Source of the DNA: an uncultured Clostridium sp.
Lineage (GTDB): Bacteria > Bacillota > Clostridia > Clostridiales > Clostridiaceae
Assembly: GCA_934755305.1 (NCBI GenBank)
Contig: CAKVLD010000003.1
Coordinates: 88,869-152,868, forward strand
Reading direction: 5' to 3'
Length of the DNA: 64,000 nucleotides
The position numbers and the translations under genes are program-made. The first letter of the stretch is position 1. Every line of letters begins with the position of its first letter. Shown here piece after piece: positions 9,611 to 18,416 of this stretch. Under the pieces are notes generated by a model. It was not told where the DNA came from and ran no database searches. It saw nothing but the letters and a program-made list of their open reading frames with translations.

Positions 9611-10558
9611 CTAGATATTAATTAATATTTGTTTAGAATCAAGTCCTATCTTTTTAAAATCAGAATTTAAAAATTCATATTTATCTGCACTAACTTTCAC
9701 TATGTTTAAGTTTATGGGAAGATTAGCAAGGGCTTTTAATTGTACTCCCTTTAACTTCATAACCTCTTCATATTCATAAGTATCTCTATTAACAATTTCA
9801 GCCCTTCCTGTTACTTGTAATCCCATTAATTTATCCATACCTGTATAACCATCAAAAATTCCTATAGAAACATTAGGATTTTGTAATATTCCTTTAAACT
9901 TTAATCCACCTTCTGTTATAAAATAAAACTTTTCATTAAAGTAAGCATATTCTATAGGTGTACATCTAATAAAATCTTGTACACCTGTAGCTAATGCACA
10001 AGTATTATGGCTCAAAATAAATCTTTTTATTTCTTCCATAAGTAATTTATCATCCATAGTTTTCATTGGCTTATTAACTACTTCAGTACACTTTTTTGCT
10101 AAATCATGTGCTTGCTCTGGTTTGAATTTTCCCATATCTATAAAAGGCATATTTACTTTTGTTAAAAATTTTTCTAAATCTTCTTTATCTTTATCTGTTA
10201 ATTTATTTATTCTTAATTCTCCTTCAATAAATCCTTTAAAATTAACATCTTTCTGAAAAGCAGTAGTTAGCTTTTCTGAATATTTATCCAAATCTTGCTT
10301 TGCTATTCCAACACCAATTATGGCTATTTTCTTTTTTAAAAGTTCCTCTCTATTATCTTTTATATATTTTTCTATTTTTTCTGCTGTGGTAAAACCATGA
10401 AAACCAAAAACAAAAACTATATTTTCATATAAATTCACATTACTTGGATTATCATTAATATCTACTAATTTACTTGCTCCTAAAAGTAAAGAAAATATTT
10501 TTCCTACCTTTTTAGAAGTCCCATAATTAGTTTCATAGATAATTAAATTTTTTCTCAT
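9611..10558 (-). CDS. Fusion of flavodoxin-like domain and FMN-binding split-barrel (pyridoxamine oxidase-like) domain
   Basis: The N-terminal ~160 residues resemble the flavodoxin fold used by protoporphyrinogen-oxidase-type proteins (LIIYETNYGTSKKVGK, phosphate-binding loop; later FVFGFHGFTTAEKIEKYI). From about residue 170 the protein switches to a pyridoxamine-5'-phosphate oxidase-like split barrel (LATGVQDFIRCTPIEYAYFN, FYFITEGGLKFKGILQNPNVSIGIF, GLQVTGRAEIV). Both halves are predicted flavin binders, so the protein may be a soluble diflavin reductase. Its substrate is unknown. The gene is monocistronic with its own terminator. The domain order is read from sequence; the function is inferred. 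Confidence 0.75.
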   Translation of the reverse strand: MRKNLIIYETNYGTSKKVGKIFSLLLGASKLVDINDNPSNVNLYENIVFVFGFHGFTTAEKIEKYIKDNREELLKKKIAIIGVGIAKQDLDKYSEKLTTAFQKDVNFKGFIEGELRINKLTDKDKEDLEKFLTKVNMPFIDMGKFKPEQAHDLAKKCTEVVNKPMKTMDDKLLMEEIKRFILSHNTCALATGVQDFIRCTPIEYAYFNEKFYFITEGGLKFKGILQNPNVSIGIFDGYTGMDKLMGLQVTGRAEIVNRDTYEYEEVMKLKGVQLKALANLPINLNIVKVSADKYEFLNSDFKKIGLDSKQILINI

Positions 10559-10701
10559 ATAAATCCTACCTCCTTAACCCTTCTTTATATAATTATTTTT
10601 CAAATTTTCTTCTATCACAAAATATTTTATTAAAATTGCTCATTACTCAATTAACCGTATAAACCTTACACTTCTCTTTCTTACTTTTATTGCAAAAAAA
10701 T

Positions 10702-10725
10702 ATCGTTAGCTTTTTTGCTAACGAT
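10702..10725 (-). terminator. Terminator of the shikimate-type operon
   Basis: Perfect ATCGTTAGC / GCTAACGAT stem with a six-base loop, followed by A then a T7 run on the minus strand, just after the last operon gene. Confidence 0.85.
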
Positions 10726-10734
10726 AATTTTTTA

Positions 10735-12729
10735 TTAATTAAAAGCACCTATTTTTTCTAATGTAGTTACTATATTTCTTCCTTCTTTTATTCCATCGAT
10801 TATTCTTCTAGCTCTAACACTATCACCAATATTAATTATTTCTACATCTGTTCCTAAGAAATATTCTTGTAATTCACCTAATATCGGAGCATAATTTCTC
10901 ATACCTAAACATACAAATCCGTAATCAAATTCTAATTCTTCTTGTACTGCATCTTTTTCAACTACAAAACTATTTTCTTTAACTTCAAGTAATGATGTAC
11001 TAGTTAATACATTTACGTTATTTTCTTTTACCATAGATAACATACCAATCTTTGTTACTATATCTAAGTCACGTCCAAGCATTGGTAATCTTTCTACTAT
11101 AGAAACTTCAGCACCTCTTGTAGCGAATAGTTCTACTACATCTAGTCCTACAGCTCCTCCTCCAATAACTGCTACCTTTTTACCTTCAAAATCAAATCTA
11201 TTAACATCTTTCATTAATCCAAAAATAGAATTTACTTTTCCGTTTTCTTTATCAATGTTTTCAAGTAAACCTTTGATAGGTGGTAATAAAGGAGTTGATC
11301 CTGTAGCATTAACTATTACATCTGGTTTTAAATTTGCAACTACTTCAGTATTAGCTTTAGTATTAGTAAATACTATTAAGTTCTTTAATTTATTGGCTCT
11401 ATCTATTAAATAATCCGGAAAATCATTTATTCTATCCTTTTCTGGTAACTTAGCTATTTCTCTAGCTAATCCTCCTAAATAAGGCCTTTCTTCTAATAAG
11501 AAAGTTGTGCATCCTACTTCTGCTGCTGTACATGCTGCTTCAAGTCCTGCTGTACCTCCACCAATAACTACAACATTAATTGCCTTCTTTACTTTTTTAT
11601 TCTTGTAAGAATCTTCATATATAACATCAGGATTAATAGTACATCTAATTCCTCTATTTTTTGCTATTCTATTATCTGCACATCCTATATTACATGATAT
11701 ACATTTTCTTAAGGTTTCTTCTTTACCAGCCATTACCTTATTAACCCAATTAGGTTCTGCAATAAGACCTCTTCCCATACCTATAATATCTGCTTTTTCT
11801 AATCCTAATATTTCATCAGCAATTTTAGGACTTCTGATATTCCCCGTAGTTATAGTTGGTTTATTAAATTTCTTTTTAACAGCTTCAGCCATATAAGCTC
11901 TCCATCCATCTTCTAAATGCATAGCATCTATTTGGAATTGAATACTATCATTTAAGGCTGAAGAAACATTAAATATATCAACCTCTTCATTTAAATATTC
12001 TAAAGTTTTTAAAGTATCTTCTAAAGTATTTCCGCCTTTTACAAATTCATCCGCACTTATTCTTAACATTATTGGAAAGAAAGGCCCAACTGCTTCCCTT
12101 ACCTTATCTATTACTAATCTTGCAAATCTAGCTCTATTTTCTAAGCTTCCACCAAATTCATCTGTTCTATTATTATAAATTGGTGATAAGAACTGACATA
12201 ATAAATATGAATGACCTCCATGAATTTCTACTGCATCAAATCCTGCCATTTGTGCTCTTCTAGCAGCTTGTGCATATTTTTCAGATATTTCAACAATTTC
12301 TTCTTTAGTTAAAGGTCTTGGAATAGCTCCACCTGTCTTTGATGGTATATTTGACGCAGAAACTGGAGTAAGCCCACCTATTCTACTTGGTACCGCTGAA
12401 GCACCTGAATGATTTATCTGTATAGCAGCACAAGCCCCATGCTTATGAATTCTTTCTGTTAATTCATATAAAGCTGGAATAAATCTATCTTCCGTAAGTC
12501 TTATTTGAGTTGTCCCGTTAGACCCTAAAGGAAAATCCACACAAGCATTTTCTACGATAATTAACCCAACACCTCCCATAGCTCTTTGTTCATAGTACTG
12601 CATATGTTCTTCAGTGAAATCTCCACCTTCTCCACCAAAGTTAGTTCCCATTGGTGTCATTGCTATTCTATTTTTCATTGTCATGCTTCTTACTGTTAAC
12701 GGCGTAAATAAATTATTATACTTTTTCAT
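10735..12729 (-). CDS. Old-yellow-enzyme family 2-enoate/dienoyl reductase (FMN, 4Fe-4S, FAD/NAD)
   Basis: Predicted NAD(P)H-dependent reductase of activated C=C bonds. Residues 1-~340 form the FMN TIM barrel (RIAMTPMGTNF, AIQINHSGA, DAVEIHGGHSYLLCQFLSP). Cysteines in CISCNIGCADN and later RCTINP match the 4Fe-4S ligands. The C-terminal half holds FAD- and NAD-binding Rossmann motifs (VVIGGGTAGLEAA and VAVIGGGAVGLDVV). The 664-residue length matches BaiCD/enoate reductase/FadH-like enzymes. It is the last gene of an operon after aroD, aroE and an MFS transporter. Shikimate and dehydroshikimate are alpha,beta-unsaturated carboxylates, so one of these could be its substrate; that is inference. 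Confidence 0.88.
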   Translation of the reverse strand: MKKYNNLFTPLTVRSMTMKNRIAMTPMGTNFGGEGGDFTEEHMQYYEQRAMGGVGLIIVENACVDFPLGSNGTTQIRLTEDRFIPALYELTERIHKHGACAAIQINHSGASAVPSRIGGLTPVSASNIPSKTGGAIPRPLTKEEIVEISEKYAQAARRAQMAGFDAVEIHGGHSYLLCQFLSPIYNNRTDEFGGSLENRARFARLVIDKVREAVGPFFPIMLRISADEFVKGGNTLEDTLKTLEYLNEEVDIFNVSSALNDSIQFQIDAMHLEDGWRAYMAEAVKKKFNKPTITTGNIRSPKIADEILGLEKADIIGMGRGLIAEPNWVNKVMAGKEETLRKCISCNIGCADNRIAKNRGIRCTINPDVIYEDSYKNKKVKKAINVVVIGGGTAGLEAACTAAEVGCTTFLLEERPYLGGLAREIAKLPEKDRINDFPDYLIDRANKLKNLIVFTNTKANTEVVANLKPDVIVNATGSTPLLPPIKGLLENIDKENGKVNSIFGLMKDVNRFDFEGKKVAVIGGGAVGLDVVELFATRGAEVSIVERLPMLGRDLDIVTKIGMLSMVKENNVNVLTSTSLLEVKENSFVVEKDAVQEELEFDYGFVCLGMRNYAPILGELQEYFLGTDVEIINIGDSVRARRIIDGIKEGRNIVTTLEKIGAFN

Positions 12730-12777
12730 TATATATTCTCCTTAAAACCTCATCTTAAGTTTTTTCAATCTCTATGA

Positions 12778-13986
12778 CTAAACATTAGCCTTTAATCTTT
12801 CTAACTTGTTATATCTTATATTAACTATTACAGCTAAAATTACACCTATAGCTGCTACTATCCCAGCTAATAATAATGTATACTCAGTCCCCATAGTTTT
12901 AGTTATAAATCCTGCAATAGCAGTTACGCTAAATGTAGCTATACTAGATGACATCATTACCATACTAGTAATTTTTCCTTTTGATACTGGGAATAAATCT
13001 GACATAGTTGATACTGCAAGTTGTAATACTCCACCAGCTGCACTAAATCCTACTAAGAATCCTCCAATTATTGATATTGTTTCATTCTTTAATATAAACA
13101 TTGCTACTAAAGTAGCTACTGATATAGCTGGATATATTATTAAGAATCTAGCTGGTTTGATTAATTTCTTAACTAATATAGCTGTCAAAACAACTGCACA
13201 TATTGAACCCAAAGCATAATTAGATTGAATTTTTCCAGCTGCAGCTTCACTCATTTTTACAACATCTGTTCCAAAAGATTTATTAACGTTTAGGAATATT
13301 TGGAATGTTGCTGTTGATGTAAATCCTATTATTATCAATGCAATCCCTTCTATTAAGAAGTTTGCTTTTACTTTTTCTTCTACAACATTATCTTCTGTCT
13401 TTTCTACCTTAGTTACTCCTTGAGGGAATGGTAACTTAAGCAATACTAATCCATTTATAAATAGAACTACTATACAGAATATAAATGAGTATCCAAAATA
13501 CATATTATTTCCTACAAAGAAACCTATCATAACCGGAAGTAAATATTGACCTCCTGATATAAATAACTTCGTTAATATACTTGCTAGTCCTGTTGATTCA
13601 GTTAATATCTCCATAGCTGCTGGAATACATCCTGAATCTAAGAAAGAGTTAGCAATCCCTGCAAGTAATGCAACCATGAAACCTACTTGAGCATTTGGTG
13701 CTACTAATATTCCTGCAAAGAATAAAATATAAATAATCATTCCTGTTAATATAGTTGGTCTTCTACCAAATTTATCTGACATGTATCCGGATACAGGAAG
13801 GGCTATAAAACGCCCTATTCCAAGTGCTGAAATTACATATAATATTGCTGCTGCATCTGTACTCCATAACTTTTGTAATGAATTGGTATTTTGTGATAGT
13901 ATAGATGCTCCTATACCATGTATAAAATAATTTATATATATACAAAAAGCTGTTATATAAAGTATCTTTTTGTTATCATTTTTCAT
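12778..13986 (-). CDS. MFS transporter, probable shikimate/quinate-type uptake
   Basis: Twelve-helix major facilitator protein of 402 residues. The loop between helices 2 and 3 carries the family motif G-x-x-x-D-(K/R)-x-G-R-(R/K) as SGYMSDKFGRRPTIL. It lies between aroE and the enoate-reductase-like gene in a tight same-strand operon (gaps of 27 and 48 bp), so uptake of shikimate, quinate or a related cyclic acid is the simplest guess. A GGAGA ribosome site precedes the ATG. Direction and substrate of transport are not shown by sequence. Confidence 0.85.
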   Translation of the reverse strand: MKNDNKKILYITAFCIYINYFIHGIGASILSQNTNSLQKLWSTDAAAILYVISALGIGRFIALPVSGYMSDKFGRRPTILTGMIIYILFFAGILVAPNAQVGFMVALLAGIANSFLDSGCIPAAMEILTESTGLASILTKLFISGGQYLLPVMIGFFVGNNMYFGYSFIFCIVVLFINGLVLLKLPFPQGVTKVEKTEDNVVEEKVKANFLIEGIALIIIGFTSTATFQIFLNVNKSFGTDVVKMSEAAAGKIQSNYALGSICAVVLTAILVKKLIKPARFLIIYPAISVATLVAMFILKNETISIIGGFLVGFSAAGGVLQLAVSTMSDLFPVSKGKITSMVMMSSSIATFSVTAIAGFITKTMGTEYTLLLAGIVAAIGVILAVIVNIRYNKLERLKANV

Positions 13987-14013
13987 TAGTAAAACTCTCC
14001 TATAATTAAAATA

Positions 14014-14883
14014 TTATTTAATATCTAAAATTTCTTTCATGTATTCTATAGGCATTTCTTCACCTGTCCACATCTTAAAAGCAGCTGCTCCTTGGAATAA
14101 CATCATTCCTAAACCATTTATAGTCTTACATCCAACTTCTCTTGCCATCTTTAATAATGCAGTTTCTCTTGGTGCATATACTACATCTGATACATAAAGA
14201 TCTGGTCTTAAGAAAGATGCATCTGGAATATAAGTTTGTCCTTCTAATGGCTTCATTCCCATTCCTGTTGCATTAGTGAATAAATAACTATCTGAAATTT
14301 CTTCCTTTAATTTATCTAAATCCTCTAAATCATATAATGAAGCTTTACAACCTGTATTTTCATTAATTTGTCTTACTGTTTCTTCTGCACGAGCAAAGAA
14401 AGCATCTTTTCTATTAAAGATAGATATTTCTGCTACTCCATCTAAAGCTGCTTGAATTTGTATAGCCGTGGCAGCTCCACCAGCTCCAACTATAGTCATT
14501 TTTTTACCTATTACATCTATTCCTGCATCTTTTAAAGAAGTCATATATCCTATCCCATCTGTAATATGTCCTGTTAGTACTCCATTATCATTTACTACTG
14601 TATTTACTGCACCACACATTCTTGCTGCCGGTGATAAATTATCTAAATATTTATGAATTACTGTTTTATTAGGCATAGATACATTGCATCCTCTAACTTT
14701 CATAGCTCTAAGACCTTTTACTGTATCTTCCAATTCTTCATTTCCTACTTCAAAAGCTAAATAAGCATAATCTAATCCTAATTTTGCAAAGGCCTCATTA
14801 TGCATCTTTGGAGAGCTTGAGTGTCTAATTGGTGTTGCTATTAATCCTATAAGTTCTGTATGTCCTGATATTCTTTCTGCCAT
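14014..14883 (-). CDS. aroE: Shikimate/quinate dehydrogenase (AroE/YdiB family)
   Basis: NAD(P)-dependent interconversion of 3-dehydroshikimate and shikimate, or dehydroquinate and quinate. Substrate-site motifs are SSSPKMHNEAF near residue 24 and MPNKT with catalytic K73; the catalytic Asp is D109 in TDGIG. The dinucleotide loop is VGAGGAATA near 132-140. The 289-residue length is typical. Because it sits with a transporter and a LysR regulator rather than with aroB/aroA/aroC, a catabolic YdiB-like role is more likely than aromatic biosynthesis. Which cofactor and substrate it prefers is uncertain. Confidence 0.92.
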   Translation of the reverse strand: MAERISGHTELIGLIATPIRHSSSPKMHNEAFAKLGLDYAYLAFEVGNEELEDTVKGLRAMKVRGCNVSMPNKTVIHKYLDNLSPAARMCGAVNTVVNDNGVLTGHITDGIGYMTSLKDAGIDVIGKKMTIVGAGGAATAIQIQAALDGVAEISIFNRKDAFFARAEETVRQINENTGCKASLYDLEDLDKLKEEISDSYLFTNATGMGMKPLEGQTYIPDASFLRPDLYVSDVVYAPRETALLKMAREVGCKTINGLGMMLFQGAAAFKMWTGEEMPIEYMKEILDIK

Positions 14884-14930
14884 CTTTACTTTCTCCTTAT
14901 ACTAAAACGTTTAGATATTCTATCTTATTA

Positions 14931-15695
14931 TTATTTACTTTCATGCATTAATTTTAATACATTATTTAATTCTTTTACTGATACTTGTCCTGGTGCTGAG
15001 GCTACCTTTGCTGCTCCAAAAGTTAAAGCTGAACCAAAAGTTTCTCCTGCTATACGGCTAATTACACCAAGTCCAGCCATTGACATTGTTATTATAGGTC
15101 TGTCTGCATATTTAGTTACCATTTCATCTGTAGCACATAATAAAGTTAAAACATCACTAGTTGTTTGTGGCATAACTGCTATCTTAGGTAAATCTGCTCC
15201 AAGTTCTTGCATCTTACAAAGACGCTTAACTATTTCTTCTTTAGCTGGTGTTTTATCAAAATCATGATTTGACATCACTACTTTAACTTCATTTTCATGA
15301 GCAAAATTAACTATTTCACTTACCTCTCTATCTCCTGTAAATAATTCCACATCTATTAAATCAGCCATACCTGTTCTTGATATTTCCTTATTTAACTCTA
15401 TATAATATTCTGTAGATACTTCTCTTTCTCCACCTTCCTTTTTACTTCTAAAAGTAACTAATATAGGTGTTTCCCCTAATACTTCTCTTAATTCTTTTAA
15501 GATTTCTTTACATTTTTCTATATTTTCAACATTTTCATAATGATCTATACGCCATTCTACTAAATCTAATTTTATTTCTTTTAAATTTTTTGCTTCTTCT
15601 AAAATCTCCTCATTTGTCTTACCTACTAAAGGTACACATATTTTAGGGATTCCTTCTCCTAGTTTTAAATTTCTTACTTTAACTACATTCTTCAT
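14931..15695 (-). CDS. aroD: 3-dehydroquinate dehydratase, type I
   Basis: Interconverts 3-dehydroquinate and 3-dehydroshikimate through a Schiff base. The type I signature is complete: E47 in VEWR, catalytic H144 in MSNHDF, Schiff-base K171 in KIAVMPQ and R-containing loop around ISRIAGE. The 254-residue length is normal. It is the first gene of the aroD-aroE-MFS-flavoprotein operon and is divergent from a LysR gene 200 bp away, with an AGGAGG ribosome site. The operon lacks other chorismate-pathway genes, which supports use of external quinate/shikimate. Confidence 0.94.
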   Translation of the reverse strand: MKNVVKVRNLKLGEGIPKICVPLVGKTNEEILEEAKNLKEIKLDLVEWRIDHYENVENIEKCKEILKELREVLGETPILVTFRSKKEGGEREVSTEYYIELNKEISRTGMADLIDVELFTGDREVSEIVNFAHENEVKVVMSNHDFDKTPAKEEIVKRLCKMQELGADLPKIAVMPQTTSDVLTLLCATDEMVTKYADRPIITMSMAGLGVISRIAGETFGSALTFGAAKVASAPGQVSVKELNNVLKLMHESK

Positions 15696-15792
15696 TTTTT
15701 TATTCCTCCTGCAAAAGAATCACCATTCTTTTGACTGTTATATTTTTCACATTCTATAGCAAAAATCCTTAATTTCCTACGCAATTTTATTA

Positions 15793-15807
15793 TAATTGCA
15801 TCAATTA
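15793..15807. promoter_or_regulatory. Small dyad near aroD, possible second LysR half-site
   Basis: TAATTG-CAT-CAATTA is a perfect 6-bp dyad about 100 bp before aroD. Its ATTGAT-like core recurs in the larger dyad at 15826-15868, as expected for an activation site paired with a recognition site. Binding is inferred. Confidence 0.4.
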
Positions 15808-15825
15808 TTTAATACTAATACTTTT

Positions 15826-15868
15826 TTTTATCATAATTGATAGATATATTTTATCAATTGTGATAAAA
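15826..15868. promoter_or_regulatory. Long palindrome, probable LysR operator between lysR-type gene and aroD
   Basis: Two 17-base arms (left 15826-15842, right 15852-15868; core TATCAATT) match at 16 of 17 positions and are separated by 9 bases. It ends 27 bases before the LysR start codon and lies in the divergent region, the usual place for an autoregulatory LysR recognition site. Confidence 0.7.
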
Positions 15869-15895
15869 TGTTAGAAATTAAGGAGGATTTCTTTT

Positions 15896-16786
15896 ATGAC
15901 ATTAAATCAATTATATTATTTTAAAACAATTGCTAATCTACAACATTTTAGATTGGCTGCCGAAAAGCTAAATATATCACAACCTAGCCTTAGCTATTCA
16001 ATGTCGACTTTGGAAAAGGAATTAGGAACTACCTTATTCGAAAAGAATGGTCGTAATATTTCGTTAACTAAATACGGAAAAGTATATTTAAAATACGTAG
16101 AAAAAGCTTTATCTATTTTAGAAGAAGGCACAGAAAAGGTAAGTAAATTAACTAATAGTACAACTGGTAACATTGATATTGCTTATGTGTTTCCTTTATC
16201 ACCCAAATACATCCCAAAAGTTGTTCGAAACTTTCTTGATACAGAAACTAATAAAAATATCACTTTTACTTTTAAACAAGAACTTACAGGTGAAATCATT
16301 GAAGGATTAAAAACAGATAAATATGATGTAGGTTTCTGTTCCTTTGTAGAAGATGAGCCACAAATAGAATTCACTCAAATTCTCAACCAAGAATTAATAG
16401 TAATAGCTAACCCTAATCACCCAATTGCTAAACTTAATTCTATAAATCTTGAAAAACTTAAAGATTATCCTATAGTAGCTTATTTTAAAGATTCAGGTTT
16501 AGGCAAATTAACCTCAAAGATATTTAAAGACCTAAATATATCTCCACAAATAATATTTGAAGGAGAGAACGAACTTTCTATTGCTGGATTAGTAGAACAA
16601 AACTTTGGAGTAGCTATTGTCGCTAAAACTTCTCAATTATCTTCTTTTAACTTAAAAGAAATTGAAATTAAAGATTTAAAGTATAGTAGATATATATATA
16701 TGGCTCATAAAAAGAACCACTACCTCTCTCCTGCTGTTATAAAATTTATTAATTATATTAAAAATTTAAATTATTATAATAGATAA
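15896..16786 (+). CDS. LysR-type regulator of the shikimate-type operon
   Basis: DNA-binding regulator with an N-terminal winged helix-turn-helix (residues ~1-60: LAAEKLNISQPSLSYSMSTL, FEKNGRNISLTKYG) and a periplasmic-binding-like effector domain (~90-290). The 296-residue length is standard. An AGGAGG site precedes the ATG by nine bases. It is divergently transcribed from aroD across a 200-bp gap that contains a strong palindrome, so it probably autoregulates and activates aroD-aroE when shikimate, quinate or a related compound is present. The effector is inferred from the neighbours only. Confidence 0.93.
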   Translation: MTLNQLYYFKTIANLQHFRLAAEKLNISQPSLSYSMSTLEKELGTTLFEKNGRNISLTKYGKVYLKYVEKALSILEEGTEKVSKLTNSTTGNIDIAYVFPLSPKYIPKVVRNFLDTETNKNITFTFKQELTGEIIEGLKTDKYDVGFCSFVEDEPQIEFTQILNQELIVIANPNHPIAKLNSINLEKLKDYPIVAYFKDSGLGKLTSKIFKDLNISPQIIFEGENELSIAGLVEQNFGVAIVAKTSQLSSFNLKEIEIKDLKYSRYIYMAHKKNHYLSPAVIKFINYIKNLNYYNR

Positions 16787-16815
16787 TCACAAGCTCTCCT
16801 TGTTATGTTAATAAC

Positions 16816-16844
16816 TTGACAATGTTTTATTTCTAAGATAATAT
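16816..16844 (+). promoter_or_regulatory. Sigma-A promoter of the cation/dicarboxylate symporter within nested dyads
   Basis: TTGACA, a 17-base spacer and TAATAT form a near-consensus promoter. It is overlapped by TGACAAT/ATTGTCA (16817-16823, 16843-16849) and flanked by an outer CTCTCCTT (16794-16801) / AAGGAGAG (16865-16872) pair whose right arm is the ribosome site. Confidence 0.7.
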
Positions 16845-16881
16845 TGTCATACAAAACTGTTGATAAGGAGAGTTTTTTACA

Positions 16882-18231
16882 ATGTTATTTAACAAAAGAA
16901 AAGATAATACCACTAACTTAGCGAAAAAAATGCTTATCTCATTATTTTTAGGCTTAATTGCTGGGGCAATAATTATATTTATACGAGAATATTTAAATTC
17001 ATCTGGAAATTCTAATACATGGGCATTAATTAATAATATATTTTTTCAGGATATTACCACGGAAGAAGGAAGACATTCACTTGGTCTTTTTTATATTATA
17101 GGACAATTATTTATTAATTCTCTTCAATTAATAATAGTTCCTATGATTTTTTCTTCTATAGCTCTTGCTATGTGTAATATTAATGATACAAAAACCTTAG
17201 GTAGAATTTCTTATAAAACCTTACTAGGATTTCTTACCACATCTCTCTTTGCTTTAATTGTAGCAGGTATCTTTGCATATATATCTCATAAGGGTAACTT
17301 TTTTGCAGTAGAAATTAGTAGTATAGACCTTAAAGAAACTTCCTCTTCTAGCAATCCTCTATTAGTTTTAATAGATACAATTCCAAATAATATTTTTTCA
17401 GTATTTTCTACTAATTCAAGAGTTCTATCAATAGTATTTTTAGCCATTGTTACAGGACTTTGTATAAATAAATTAGATACAAAAATATTAATAATCAAGG
17501 ATTTACTTACTGATATAAACAATATAATAACTGTATTTTTAACATTTATTATTAACAGAATATCTCCATTTGCTATATTTGCACTTATTTTAAGAACTTT
17601 TGCTGTATACGGTGTTGAACATTTAAAATCAGCATTAACTTATATGTTAGTAGTTTCTTTAGCATCAATATTATTTTTAGTAGTGGGATATCCTCTATTT
17701 ATATATATAAACACTGGATTAAATCCAATTATCTTTATGAAAAAAATAAATAAAGTCGCTCTTTTAGGATTTTCAGCTGCCACTTCTGCTGCTGCTTTAT
17801 CTTTAAATACCAAAACTACTGTAGAAGAGCTAGGTGTTAGTAAAGAGATTGCTTCTTTTACTTTACCTTTAGGTATGACAATTAATATGAATGGTACTGC
17901 TATAATGCAAGTTATTGCTGCTGTATTTATTTCTTCTAGTTCGGGATACGATATAAGTATTGCTAATATAATTACTATTGCACTACTAGCTCTTATATCT
18001 TCAATAGGAACACCTGCTGCTCCAGGCTCTTCTTCTATAATTTTATTTTCAATTTTAACTGGTATGGGATATACTAATAGTGCTACTGTTATGGCTTATT
18101 CTCTTATCTTAGCAATTAACAGACCTATTGATATGTTAATTACAGCTTTAAATGTTGTAGGAGATGCTGCAACTGCTGTAGTAGTAGCTAAATCAGAGAA
18201 TGTTTTAAGCGAAGATATATATTATTCTTAA
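16882..18231 (+). CDS. Dicarboxylate/amino acid:cation symporter (DAACS family)
   Basis: Sodium- or proton-coupled uptake of an acidic or neutral amino acid or dicarboxylate. It has about eight hydrophobic segments plus re-entrant hairpins; the signature serine-rich hairpin is FSAATSAAALSLNTKTTVEE, followed by the cation-binding LPLGMTINMNGTA motif and SIGTPAAPGSSS. The 449-residue length is normal for GltP/SstT/TcyP-like proteins. It is monocistronic with its own promoter and a terminator, and follows the LysR gene by 95 bp. The substrate cannot be set from sequence; glutamate, aspartate, serine or cystine are all possible. Confidence 0.9.
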   Translation: MLFNKRKDNTTNLAKKMLISLFLGLIAGAIIIFIREYLNSSGNSNTWALINNIFFQDITTEEGRHSLGLFYIIGQLFINSLQLIIVPMIFSSIALAMCNINDTKTLGRISYKTLLGFLTTSLFALIVAGIFAYISHKGNFFAVEISSIDLKETSSSSNPLLVLIDTIPNNIFSVFSTNSRVLSIVFLAIVTGLCINKLDTKILIIKDLLTDINNIITVFLTFIINRISPFAIFALILRTFAVYGVEHLKSALTYMLVVSLASILFLVVGYPLFIYINTGLNPIIFMKKINKVALLGFSAATSAAALSLNTKTTVEELGVSKEIASFTLPLGMTINMNGTAIMQVIAAVFISSSSGYDISIANIITIALLALISSIGTPAAPGSSSIILFSILTGMGYTNSATVMAYSLILAINRPIDMLITALNVVGDAATAVVVAKSENVLSEDIYYS

Positions 18232-18264
18232 TAATATATAATAAAGAAATATTAAAAGTAATAT

Positions 18265-18309
18265 AAAAAAATATTCATACTAAATTAATTTTTATTATGA
18301 ATATTTTTT
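18265..18309 (+). terminator. Terminator after the symporter
   Basis: Perfect 14-base arms AAAAAATATTCATA / TATGAATATTTTTT, 33 bases after the stop codon. Confidence 0.9.
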
Positions 18310-18349
18310 ATTTTTTATTAAATATTATTTAATAAAATTAACATTTCGC

Positions 18350-18377
18350 TAGACTTTTCTGTATTTTCCTGTATAAT
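18350..18377 (+). promoter_or_regulatory. Promoter of the DUF969-DUF979-pcp operon
   Basis: TAGACT, a 16-base spacer and a consensus TATAAT lie 40 bases before the first start codon. The -35 differs from TTGACA at two positions. Confidence 0.5.
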
Positions 18378-18416
18378 TATAAAATATAAAATCAAGAGAT
18401 GAAAGGATGAGAGTTT

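Noticed and set aside
12806..13219. 137-residue open frame on the plus strand opposite the MFS gene
   Set aside because: It is antisense to a clear transporter, has no ribosome site, and its Ile/Thr/Asn-rich composition is that of a shadow frame.
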